Below, piece after piece: positions 1 through 6,744 of a DNA stretch of 9,355 nucleotides (position 1 is the first letter of the stretch; each line of letters begins with the position of its first letter). The stretch covers positions 1 to 9,355 of the forward strand of contig DAOWLV010000092.1 of assembly GCA_030643455.1 (NCBI GenBank), read 5' to 3'. The notes below the pieces were generated by a model that saw nothing but the letters and a program-made list of their open reading frames with translations, ran no database searches and had not been told where the DNA came from. The DNA is from Candidatus Krumholzibacteriia bacterium. Its GTDB lineage: Bacteria; Krumholzibacteriota; Krumholzibacteriia; LZORAL124-64-63. A program made the position numbers and the translations under genes.

Positions 1-607
1 CCTGGGTGGGCACATTGAGTTCGAAATCGATATCCGTACCCTTCCACCCGATGTTGACCGAGCCAGGCACGGTCTGGAAGCTCTGGTTGTTGAGGTCGGG
101 ATAGACCACCTCGCATGTGGGTACGATCGTTGTCGAGGTAAAGGAGATGAAGGCCGGCGTGGGGTCCACCGCACCCTTGTCGTCAATCGCACGGATGAAA
201 ACGGAATGGGATCGGAAACTCCGGGGTTCTGAATGCTGGTCCCCCGGGAAATCCGCCTGATCGGCCAGGACAAGAAACGTGGTGTCGTTGGCCACGGTGA
301 AATGCCAGGGATGCAGGACGGCACCGGTCAACGGGTCGACTGTCAGGGTATCCCGAGGACTGATCCCGTCGATTCCGTTGTCGCTGATCTTCCATTCGTA
401 ACCCACGATACGGCCGTCGGGATCGGAGCCGGTCCAGTTCAGATCCACGGCGAAACCGGCCTCAAGCAAGGTCGGCGGCTGGCCGGTGATGCGGGTGTCG
501 GGCCGGCTATTGGGCAATTTTACCCCACCCAGATCACTGTTGGTGGAACAACCTGCGGCGAGGACCAGAAGGGCAATCGCCACCACAGCAGTTAAACGCC
601 TGATCAT
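1..607 (-). CDS. Second lipoprotein, N-terminal part (gene runs off the left edge)
   Basis: An open frame starts at ATG 607-605 and stays open to the window edge, giving 202 residues with no stop. The first 20 residues are a lipoprotein signal peptide: MIRR, a hydrophobic stretch, then the lipobox LAAGC with the lipidated Cys at 20. The residue after Cys is Ser rather than Asp, so by the enteric Lol rule it would go to the outer membrane (inference). Residues 33-158 form a beta-rich module with N-x-x-P-D-T-x-I-x-G-x-P, W58-x-G-S-D-x-D-G-R and A-x-D-D-x-G-x-x-D-x-T-P-A. The upstream lipoprotein carries the same three motifs. A further strand pattern, SVNIGWKGTD (183-192), begins a second unit. 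The ribosome binding site AGGAG (615-619) lies 7 nt before the ATG. The gap to the upstream gene is 29 nt with no terminator, so the two are very probably cotranscribed. The function is not recognised; a surface or binding role is the most that can be inferred. Confidence 0.85.
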   Translation of the reverse strand, partial: MIRRLTAVVAIALLVLAAGCSTNSDLGGVKLPNSRPDTRITGQPPTLLEAGFAVDLNWTGSDPDGRIVGYEWKISDNGIDGISPRDTLTVDPLTGAVLHPWHFTVANDTTFLVLADQADFPGDQHSEPRSFRSHSVFIRAIDDKGAVDPTPAFISFTSTTIVPTCEVVYPDLNNQSFQTVPGSVNIGWKGTDIDFELNVPTQ

Positions 608-636
608 TGAGATACTCCTAGCTCCACTGGTCACCA

Positions 637-3027
637 TTAGAACCCATCCGACGAATGACATTCGAAATCGCCCGTTGCCGTCTCGACGATGATCCGGAAA
701 TACTGCGAAACAGCCCATCCCTCCAGGCTGGCCATGGCCCCGGGTGAGATATCCAATGTGAGCTGGATCCCCGTCACGCCGCTGTCCTTGAGATCGCAAT
801 CACGCCAGGACCTGCCGGGCGGAAGTTCGGCCTGGGAGGGCCGGACGTTGCGGAAGAAGTTGTAGGTGGCGGGCCTGGTCGGGATGAAACCACATTGGGT
901 CTGGTCCAGCGCGATCGCCTGCACACGGCCCTTGCCGAACTGCTTGGTGGTGTCGTTCAGGACTCTCTCGCGCATTTCCGGGTCTTCGATACCCACTATG
1001 TACTGAAGAGTGAGGTCCTTGTACAAATCCGGACCCAATGTGATCAGGTCGCGCGGCACCGCCACGTCGACGGAAATCTTCCACAGGCCCGTCGCGGGAT
1101 CAATCGTCACTCCCTCGGTGCTACCCGACCTGCCCCAGGTCGGCACCTTGATGTCGTCGTTTCCGCCCCCGTCCCGGATCTGGTTGAAGGGATCACATTC
1201 ATAATCGACCTGGTAGGCCCAGCCCATGATGCGCCGGTCCTTGCCTTCCCAGCGTTCCTGTGCGTCATCAAGGCCGTGCAACAGGATTTCCATCCGGTAG
1301 AGATTGGACTCGATGATATACGGATCATTTTCCCCGCCGGACGGTGGATCGATCACCACCCAGGTGAAACCGGTGGACCTGTCCACCAGCATGAACACCG
1401 GCTGGATGAACTGAAGTTCGTCGTCGCCGAGGCCGGAACTGGTGACCCGAAGGATCGTGGTGTCGCTGAAGCAGGGAGAGGCCGCGATGGCGTCGGACGT
1501 TGTGTCTGCCAGGCAATCCATGAATTCGTCGTGTTCCGAAGGGGTCGAGAATTTGGGCAGGAGCTCGATGCACTGGATGCAGGGCGGATACCCCACGTCG
1601 AAACTCAACGAGGCAGGAGAGCCGTCCCTGCGGCCATGCTCATCAACCGACTGCATGTTGATCGTGAAGTTGGTCCGGGGCCCGGTCAGAAAGCCCAGTG
1701 TATCCGCGTACCAGCCGTCTACGTTTGCGTCCCAGGGCGGGTTCGTGTTCACAACGCTCGACTCCGAAGTGAAGCTGAACCTGCCACCGAAGTAGTTGTC
1801 CCGGGTTCCATGGAGGAAGCCGGAGATGCCGATCTTGAAAGTCGGATCGAGCTTGTTGTCCTTGGGATTATCCCTGGCCAGGGATTTGGCCACCACATAG
1901 GTGCGGTCCGGTATCCTGTCACCCGACTGGAAGGGGAAGTGTTCCTGGGTGTCATCGTTGAGGCGAATGTAGTAGGGGTACCACTCGGGATCCTCTGGGT
2001 GTGCCCAGTCCTGCTCCCCGTCGAGCATGATGGTCTCGGGATCGAAATTGACCACGAAGGTGAAGGGCCGCAGGAAAGTGGATACTTCCACTCCGGCAAT
2101 ATCGATGGAATTCACCTCCAGATTGACCTGCCCACTGGGCAGGAGCTTCTCGAAGGGACCGTCTTCGGGGTCCGAAGACGAGTTCAGGAAAATGAGATCC
2201 TGGACTGGCGGCTGTATGACCCCATCCCGGTCGCGAAGAAAAAAGACAGAGATACTGTCGCCAGTGGCCTCCTGGAATACTCGCGGTGACCAGCAATCGG
2301 TCAGCGAGGGCACGCAGTTTCCACCGAGTTCGCCCATCAGCCGGTACTTGAAGCCGAGCATCCCGTCCGTGAATTCAGGCACCGTATCCACCATGGCCAG
2401 GGCCTCGGCGCTGTAGCCGCGGATGTTGGGGGACTCTCCCTCCCAATGGACCTGGTAGGGAACTGCGAATCCGACGGTGTCAGCCTGCCCCGGGGGAACG
2501 GCGATCATCGAGTCCTCAACCACCCGGAAGAAGGTGATGATGGGGTTGCCCAGCGTGTTGCTGAAAAAGTGAAGACGAGCGGGGGTCCGGTCGAAATCCC
2601 CGAAATCGTCCATGGCCACCATGTGCAAGGTCATGTCGTATGACGGTAGCACCCCCTGGTCGATGGTGAAGTTGAAAATGGAATCGGTCTTGGTGGTCCA
2701 GCGTCCGATTTCGAGCGTGGATGCGTCGAGGGCGGGATTGAACCGCACATCCTCCTCGTCGTCAGTCGTGTCCTCGTCCTGGACGCTGGTATCGGTCAGG
2801 GCCCAGACAAAACGTTCCACTCTGCCGTCCGAATCGGAGCCGTACCAGAAGACATGGAAGCGGTAGTAGCCGCCACCGTCTTCAAGGGGTGCGCCGATGA
2901 TAAAGGTTTCGGGAGCCTTGTTGACCACCACGGCTTCCGGCTGGAAAGCACGGCACCCGGTAAGGACCAACGCAGCCAGCACTGCTGCAAAGAGCAGTCC
3001 GCTAACGGTTTCTCGCCTGTTTCTCAT
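637..3027 (-). CDS. Large surface lipoprotein of unknown function (796 aa)
   Basis: The protein begins with a lipoprotein signal peptide: MRNRR, a hydrophobic core, then lipobox LTGC with Cys25. Residue +2 is Arg, not Asp, so outer-membrane placement is likely by the enteric Lol rule (inference). Residues 36-150 form a module shared with the next gene: N36-x-x-P-E-T-x-I-x-G-x-P, W61-Y-G-S-D-S-D-G-R and A138-M-D-D-F-G-x-x-D-x-T-P-A. An acidic stretch, DEDTTDDEED, sits at 84-93 inside it. The rest is beta-rich, Pro/Asp/Gly-rich sequence resembling strings of Ig- or fibronectin-III-like units. No catalytic motif is visible. Cysteines cluster at 483, 486, 505 and 519, with others at 238, 245, 611, 712, 744 and 790, suggesting disulfides outside the cytoplasm. 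The start at 3027 places the signal peptide correctly; a G-rich GAGGGGG (3039-3045) sits 11 nt upstream, slightly far. It is first in an operon with the 1-607 gene, under the promoter at 3160-3189. The exact function is unknown. Confidence 0.9.
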   Translation of the reverse strand: MRNRRETVSGLLFAAVLAALVLTGCRAFQPEAVVVNKAPETFIIGAPLEDGGGYYRFHVFWYGSDSDGRVERFVWALTDTSVQDEDTTDDEEDVRFNPALDASTLEIGRWTTKTDSIFNFTIDQGVLPSYDMTLHMVAMDDFGDFDRTPARLHFFSNTLGNPIITFFRVVEDSMIAVPPGQADTVGFAVPYQVHWEGESPNIRGYSAEALAMVDTVPEFTDGMLGFKYRLMGELGGNCVPSLTDCWSPRVFQEATGDSISVFFLRDRDGVIQPPVQDLIFLNSSSDPEDGPFEKLLPSGQVNLEVNSIDIAGVEVSTFLRPFTFVVNFDPETIMLDGEQDWAHPEDPEWYPYYIRLNDDTQEHFPFQSGDRIPDRTYVVAKSLARDNPKDNKLDPTFKIGISGFLHGTRDNYFGGRFSFTSESSVVNTNPPWDANVDGWYADTLGFLTGPRTNFTINMQSVDEHGRRDGSPASLSFDVGYPPCIQCIELLPKFSTPSEHDEFMDCLADTTSDAIAASPCFSDTTILRVTSSGLGDDELQFIQPVFMLVDRSTGFTWVVIDPPSGGENDPYIIESNLYRMEILLHGLDDAQERWEGKDRRIMGWAYQVDYECDPFNQIRDGGGNDDIKVPTWGRSGSTEGVTIDPATGLWKISVDVAVPRDLITLGPDLYKDLTLQYIVGIEDPEMRERVLNDTTKQFGKGRVQAIALDQTQCGFIPTRPATYNFFRNVRPSQAELPPGRSWRDCDLKDSGVTGIQLTLDISPGAMASLEGWAVSQYFRIIVETATGDFECHSSDGF

Positions 3028-3146
3028 ACTGGAATGCGCCCCCTCGGAAGCATTTTTGGAACTTCTGGTTTGGTGCGCCGCATTGGTGGGACTGACGGCG
3101 TCTACCCTGCCGGCCTACCGGTCCAAGACCTGGAGAGTGTTTGATT

Positions 3147-3161
3147 TTTCAGCTTCTGAAA
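3147..3161. promoter_or_regulatory. 15-bp palindrome over the predicted transcription start
   Basis: TTTCAGCTTCTGAAA is a perfect inverted repeat of 6-bp arms around a 3-nt centre. It overlaps the downstream edge of the -10 box at 3160-3165 and covers the expected start near 3153. A protein bound here would block initiation, so an operator is one reading. A small hairpin at the very 5' end of the mRNA is another. The arms are AT-rich and short enough that chance cannot be excluded. Confidence 0.4.
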
Positions 3162-3189
3162 TATAGGGATTCGGTCCCGTCGGTGTCAA
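3160..3189 (-). promoter_or_regulatory. Sigma-70-like promoter of the lipoprotein operon
   Basis: On the minus strand a perfect -35 box TTGACA (3184-3189) is followed after 18 bp by TATATT (3160-3165), which matches TATAAT at 5 of 6 positions. Initiation is expected near 3153, giving a leader of about 125 nt before the lipoprotein ATG at 3027. It lies just downstream of a strong terminator, so the lipoprotein genes should be transcribed separately from the large exported-protein gene. The box sequences and spacing are seen directly; activity is inferred. Confidence 0.7.
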
Positions 3190-3203
3190 CCTCAAGGTTG
3201 GCA
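3184..3203. promoter_or_regulatory. 20-bp near-palindrome overlapping the -35 box (candidate operator)
   Basis: TGTCAACCTCAAGGTTGGCA consists of 9-bp arms (3184-3192 and 3195-3203) matching at 8 of 9 positions around a 2-bp centre. Its left arm contains the complement of the TTGACA -35 box. This size and position fit a site for a dimeric helix-turn-helix regulator that would repress, or possibly activate, the lipoprotein operon. No regulator gene is present in the window. Confidence 0.5.
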
Positions 3204-3229
3204 GAAATCCCCTGTCATTACAGGATTTC
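3204..3229. repeat. Imperfect inverted repeat upstream of the lipoprotein promoter
   Basis: GAAAT (3204-3208), a CC bulge, CCTGT (3211-3215), loop CATT, ACAGG (3220-3224) and ATTTC (3225-3229) make ten base pairs interrupted by a 2-nt bulge. It abuts the 3184-3203 palindrome on the upstream side of the promoter. It could be a second regulator site, or a weak hairpin left by readthrough; the sequence does not decide. Confidence 0.35.
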
Positions 3230-3261
3230 ACAAGATTCGGGGGGGATTATGGCCTGCCAGT

Positions 3262-3300
3262 GGAGAAACAAAACGGGAGCGGCCCCGAAGGGCCGCTCCC
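3262..3300 (-). terminator. Rho-independent terminator of the large exported-protein gene
   Basis: On the minus strand, 32 nt after the stop codon, GGGAGCGGCC (3291-3300) pairs perfectly with GGCCGCTCCC (3275-3284). An extra C-G pair closes a TTCG loop, giving an 11-bp stem with the very stable C(UUCG)G tetraloop. It is followed by GTTTTGTTTCTCC, a T-rich tract. On the plus strand the hairpin is followed by no T-run, so it serves the minus strand only. Confidence 0.93.
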
Positions 3301-3331
3301 AAACAGCGACTGCTGAAGAGATCCCGGAGGA

Positions 3332-6300
3332 TTACTTCACCAGAGCCATTTTCTGCACCAGGACATTCCCGCCGGTCCGTGCCTCATAGAAGTAGACACC
3401 GGAAGAAACGCTGGAACCCTGGTTGTTGGTGCCGTCCCAGATGATCTGGCCGTCGCCCATAGCGACCTGGCCGTCGATCATGGTCTTCACCAACTGTCCG
3501 CGCACGTTGTAGATGCTAAGCTTCAGATGACCAGCCTTGGGCATCGAATACTTGATCGTCGTGCTCGGGTTGAAGGGATTCGGATAGTTGCTGGTCTTGA
3601 ACGTGATGCCCGGTACATCGACACCGGATACGTTCTGGGGATCACCAACGACACCGAAGTAGGCCAGGACGTCCTCCAGCAGCTGGGCGCGACCCGGAAG
3701 GTCGTTGCCGGCAGCGGCGGGATCCGTGTAGACGAACATCAGATCCACGGGCATCGAGATGACCTTGCTCTCGGTCGGACCCGGGTTCACGATGTTCAAC
3801 GTGGCCGCGGCATAGGGGAACGACCCACCATTGGGATCATCGAATTCCGCAATCCGCTGGCCGGTGCCGAACGTCTGGACAGCATCGAAGGTGTTGATCT
3901 GCAGGCAGCCACCATAGGCGATCCAGGTCTCCAGGTTTCCGGTGAACACCGGGTTGCCCGAAATGACCTTGACCAACGGAGTGGTCTGGTTGCCGATCAG
4001 CGGTCGGACATCGTTGCCCAACGAGGTGACGCCCATGTAGTTCTCCATGAACGTCAGGGTCGCACTACCGGACTGGGCCAGATCGCTGGCCAGTTCGTCA
4101 CCGGTCAGGAAGATGTCCTTGCCACCCAGGTCGAGCCAGTTGGTCAGGACACCGACATCGTCACCGCCGTCGTTGGCGAAGTCACCATTGGAAATGGTGA
4201 ACGAACCAAGGGTACCGCAGGTGTAGAGGATTTCGGTGTAATCCGTCAGCAGGAGGTGGTTGGCACGACCGCCAATACCACTGCTAACACCCGAACTGGG
4301 ACCGCTGGTGTAGTAAATGTCGTAGTCTACACTGGACAGCAGGCCGATGTTGTTCAGGGCCATATACCATTCATTCTCCCCGCCACGGTTGGCGAAGTCG
4401 TTCAGGAACAGCATACCGGGATGTTCGAAGCCGCCTTCACCGTCGGGACGGATACTCGGCAGACCATGGAACGTGTACGTCGAGCTGTATCCCAAGGGAT
4501 CGCCGAAGACACCAAATCCGTCGATGTTGGCAGGCAACGTCGCAGTCTGGGGGTCGGTACCACCCACTCCGCCGATGGCGTCCGTCGCGGAGATGTAGTA
4601 GTGCAGCACGTCGCCCGGGAACAGGAAGCCCGTGTCGGGCAGGTCGAAGGCCCACTTGCCGGGGGTCACGTTCCCGCTGGCGCCGACAGCCGGCATACCG
4701 ACAACCGAACCCTGGTCAGGCAGACCAGCGGTACGCATGGCAGGAGTGAAGACCGGGTTGGCCATCAGGCTGTAGATCAGGATGGGATCACCATCGAAGT
4801 CGGCCCCTGCACGCACCGGGGAGATGTCGATGACAGTAGAGTCACCCGGGTCGATGACATCGTGTCCCGTAACCGCAACGGTGTTCGCCATGTCGAAGCG
4901 AATACTGTGCGAAGCCAGGTCGCCGTAGTCGATCGATTGGCGTGAAGGCCAGTTGTCCTGGGCCCTGTCGATCTCACGGGAAGACATACCCGGACCAATT
5001 ACCGGGAAGATCTTGACAGTCACGTCGTCGAAGTAGGGAGCCGGGTAACCGTCGTTACCGACATAACCCCAGACCCAGCCCAGCTCGTAGGCAGCCAGCT
5101 GCACCTGGACAACGTCGCGTCCGGGATTCATCAGATCGGTCACGTCGTCACCGGCGCGGATATAATCCGGACCACCCCAGTAGACGAAGTTGCGATCCAA
5201 CCAACCCTGCGCGGTGATGTCCTGGGCATCGCCCGCGGAACCATCGACATCAGCCGAACGAACACCCCAGGTGTAGAAGATGCCAGGAGCGTCCGAGGAC
5301 AGATCCTCGTGGCGATAGGCACTCACCCTAAGCTCGATGCCGTCATAATCCGGACCGGGTGCACCATTCTTCGGATGCGGCCAGTTCATGACAGGCGATT
5401 CGATCGCGTTGTGGAGGTGTTCGGCTTCGCCAGCGAGACCACCGGTGGTGTTCACGATGTAGCCGCCGGGACCGTAGCACCAGTTGATGCAGTCACTGCC
5501 GCCGGTGCCGGGCACGATGATACCATCATCGATGAAGGCGGCCGACGGGGTGTAGTTGGTGAAACAGGGATCGGCATCTTCGAGACCCTCCCAGATCTGG
5601 GCGTAGTCACCGACACCGTCGGGGAACCCGACGGCCCAGATACCGAAATCGTCAGGAACGCCGCCGTGCTCGAAGTCCTCGAAGAAGTCACCTTCGAAGG
5701 CGCCGTTGACGATGTTGACGTTGATGTCGTCAATCTGGCAGGCGCCAGAGGTCGGCCAGGAGCAGTCCTCATCGGACCAGCCACCGTCGGACTTGAAGCG
5801 GAAGTAGATCGCAATGTCCGATCCGCCCATGTACTCGGGGGGCAGGTAGGTGACAGAACCATTGACCGCGACGCCATCTCCGCGCCCGTCCCAGCTCTGG
5901 ATGTCGGCAAAGGGCTGACCATTGAACTTGTAGCTCAAGTAGGTGTAGTCGTACGCCGGCTCCGAGTCGTGGATCAGGGTGGCCGTGATCGTTACGAGGG
6001 AGCTGGTGTCGGTGTTCGGAACGGCCTGGCGGAACTCGATGAGATCATGCCAGCTGTTACCGTAGCCACCTTCCGGATCGTCGGGGCCGCAGGAGGCGAT
6101 GTCGGGGTCACCGCACCAGGCCGCGTAGTTGTTGGGATCGGGTTGGTTGTAAGTGCTGACATTCCAGTGAGTCTCTAAGGGCTGGGTAATGTCATAGTGG
6201 ATCCACTCGCCCCAACCATCCTCGAAGTCACCGATATAATAGGGCTCGAGGCCCAAATCATCCGGGCTGGAGTTGTTGGTTGGGTCATCGCCGGCCGCCA

Positions 6301-6457
6301 TCAGGTTGATGGTATCCAATCCGGCTTTGTTGAAATCGACGCTGCCACCGAGATCCAAAGGGTTGCTCTGGTGCAACTGCGGGAAATCCCCGGCAATAGC
6401 ACTGAAAGCAAACACCGATGCAACCGCGAGACAAGCGAACATGGTGAATTTCTTCAT
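3332..6457 (-). CDS. Large modular secreted protein with C-terminal FlgD-Ig/T9SS-type sorting domain (1041 aa)
   Basis: The start at ATG 6457 gives a signal peptide (MKKF, hydrophobic core, cleavage near A-I-A-G at 20-23), with G6 followed by A6 as ribosome binding site and spacer. An upstream in-frame TTG at 6493 would bury the signal and is rejected. Visible layout: two jelly-roll-like modules (about 72-250 and 256-485), each opening with GDFEDG/EDFEHG and closing with DD-[IV]-x-V; a beta-rich region (about 515-665) with DVLHYYISATD; an alpha/beta domain (about 680-938) opening GMLFLNDFANRGGENEWY and closing with an amphipathic helix and YFGV; and a sorting tail with YPNPFNPSTTI (958-968), W1007-D-G and final MALVK. 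The tail is known from proteins carried over the outer membrane by type IX or similar secretion and then anchored or released. Cys pairs at 115/123, 232/240 and 323/327 suit an extracytoplasmic protein. No protease or glycosidase motif is recognised. The gene is monocistronic, with its own promoter and terminator. Function is unknown; surface binding or adhesion is a guess. Confidence 0.92.
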   Translation of the reverse strand: MKKFTMFACLAVASVFAFSAIAGDFPQLHQSNPLDLGGSVDFNKAGLDTINLMAAGDDPTNNSSPDDLGLEPYYIGDFEDGWGEWIHYDITQPLETHWNVSTYNQPDPNNYAAWCGDPDIASCGPDDPEGGYGNSWHDLIEFRQAVPNTDTSSLVTITATLIHDSEPAYDYTYLSYKFNGQPFADIQSWDGRGDGVAVNGSVTYLPPEYMGGSDIAIYFRFKSDGGWSDEDCSWPTSGACQIDDINVNIVNGAFEGDFFEDFEHGGVPDDFGIWAVGFPDGVGDYAQIWEGLEDADPCFTNYTPSAAFIDDGIIVPGTGGSDCINWCYGPGGYIVNTTGGLAGEAEHLHNAIESPVMNWPHPKNGAPGPDYDGIELRVSAYRHEDLSSDAPGIFYTWGVRSADVDGSAGDAQDITAQGWLDRNFVYWGGPDYIRAGDDVTDLMNPGRDVVQVQLAAYELGWVWGYVGNDGYPAPYFDDVTVKIFPVIGPGMSSREIDRAQDNWPSRQSIDYGDLASHSIRFDMANTVAVTGHDVIDPGDSTVIDISPVRAGADFDGDPILIYSLMANPVFTPAMRTAGLPDQGSVVGMPAVGASGNVTPGKWAFDLPDTGFLFPGDVLHYYISATDAIGGVGGTDPQTATLPANIDGFGVFGDPLGYSSTYTFHGLPSIRPDGEGGFEHPGMLFLNDFANRGGENEWYMALNNIGLLSSVDYDIYYTSGPSSGVSSGIGGRANHLLLTDYTEILYTCGTLGSFTISNGDFANDGGDDVGVLTNWLDLGGKDIFLTGDELASDLAQSGSATLTFMENYMGVTSLGNDVRPLIGNQTTPLVKVISGNPVFTGNLETWIAYGGCLQINTFDAVQTFGTGQRIAEFDDPNGGSFPYAAATLNIVNPGPTESKVISMPVDLMFVYTDPAAAGNDLPGRAQLLEDVLAYFGVVGDPQNVSGVDVPGITFKTSNYPNPFNPSTTIKYSMPKAGHLKLSIYNVRGQLVKTMIDGQVAMGDGQIIWDGTNNQGSSVSSGVYFYEARTGGNVLVQKMALVK

Positions 6458-6472
6458 TTTTTTCCCCCCATC

Positions 6473-6491
6473 GTTGACGTCTGCTGTCAAC
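6473..6491 (-). repeat. Inverted repeat next to the ribosome binding site of the secreted-protein gene
   Basis: GTTGAC (6473-6478) and GTCAAC (6486-6491) are perfect 6-bp arms separated by 7 nt. In the mRNA the hairpin would end 3 nt before the G6 ribosome binding tract (6464-6469), so it could influence translation initiation or mRNA stability. It shares TGTCAAC with the candidate operator at 3184-3203. Confidence 0.4.
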
Positions 6492-6638
6492 ACATGGTTA
6501 GGCGAACGATTGCAGTACAGGAGTGGCGTAATTCAGGCGCCTTCCTGCACGTTAAGGACGACAAAAGGATTCCCTCAACTTTCAGCACAGACATAGCTGC
6601 GCTATCGAGCGAGACCTCCTTCAAAAGATGCATACCCT

Positions 6639-6668
6639 AAGGTGACGAGTGAACAAGGTGTCAAGTGA
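6639..6668. repeat. Tandem direct repeat, two 14-bp units with a 16-bp period
   Basis: AAGGTGACGAGTGA (6639-6652) and AAGGTGTCAAGTGA (6655-6668) match at 12 of 14 positions and start 16 bp apart. They lie in the predicted leader of the secreted-protein gene, about 75-100 nt downstream of its promoter. They could be adjacent sites for a DNA- or RNA-binding regulator, or a simple small duplication. Confidence 0.45.
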
Positions 6669-6744
6669 TTGAATGAACTGAGAGTGGAAAACAGGGACAG
6701 CGCACCTCAAGAGATGGGAACTTTTGTCTGTGAGTCGCTAGATC

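Larger units (their letters stand above)
3028..3331. other. Intergenic regulatory region between the exported-protein gene and the lipoprotein operon
   Basis: This 304-base gap holds no credible gene. Read on the minus strand it contains, in order, the terminator of the upstream gene (3262-3300), a run of seven G (3239-3245), an imperfect inverted repeat (3204-3229), a 20-bp near-palindrome over the -35 box, a sigma-70-like promoter (3160-3189), a 15-bp palindrome over the predicted start site, and a leader of about 125 nt before the ATG at 3027. The density of symmetric sites suggests the lipoprotein operon is regulated rather than constitutive; this is inference. Confidence 0.7.

Noticed and set aside
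895..2289. A 464-codon plus-strand open frame antisense to the large lipoprotein gene
   Set aside because: Shadow frame with biased composition and no recognisable domains; the minus-strand gene has a lipobox and a module shared with its neighbour.
3239..3245. Run of seven G as a phase-variation tract
   Set aside because: It lies upstream of the lipoprotein promoter and outside any coding or start region, so a length change would have no obvious effect.
3527..4945. A 472-codon plus-strand open frame antisense to the secreted-protein gene
   Set aside because: Val/Arg/Gly/Asp-rich shadow with no signal, motif or ribosome binding site, opposite a gene with a signal peptide and a clear sorting domain.
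5309..6178. A 289-codon plus-strand open frame antisense to the first modules of the secreted protein
   Set aside because: Composition is Val/Gly/Asp/Arg-dominated and it lies wholly within the opposite gene; no supporting start signal.
6487..6594. A 35-codon frame in the leader of the secreted-protein gene
   Set aside because: The AAGGAGG upstream is 20 nt from its ATG, too far for efficient initiation, and the peptide has no recognisable character. Kept only as a remark in the findings.
6593..6605. ATAGC-TGC-GCTAT mini-hairpin as a terminator or regulatory element
   Set aside because: Only 5 bp with a 3-nt loop and no T-run on either strand.
6636..6664. A perfect TTGACA (6659-6664, minus strand) as a second promoter nearer the secreted-protein gene
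   Set aside because: At 17-18 bp spacing the -10 position reads CTTAGG or TTAGGG, which is not a credible -10 box.
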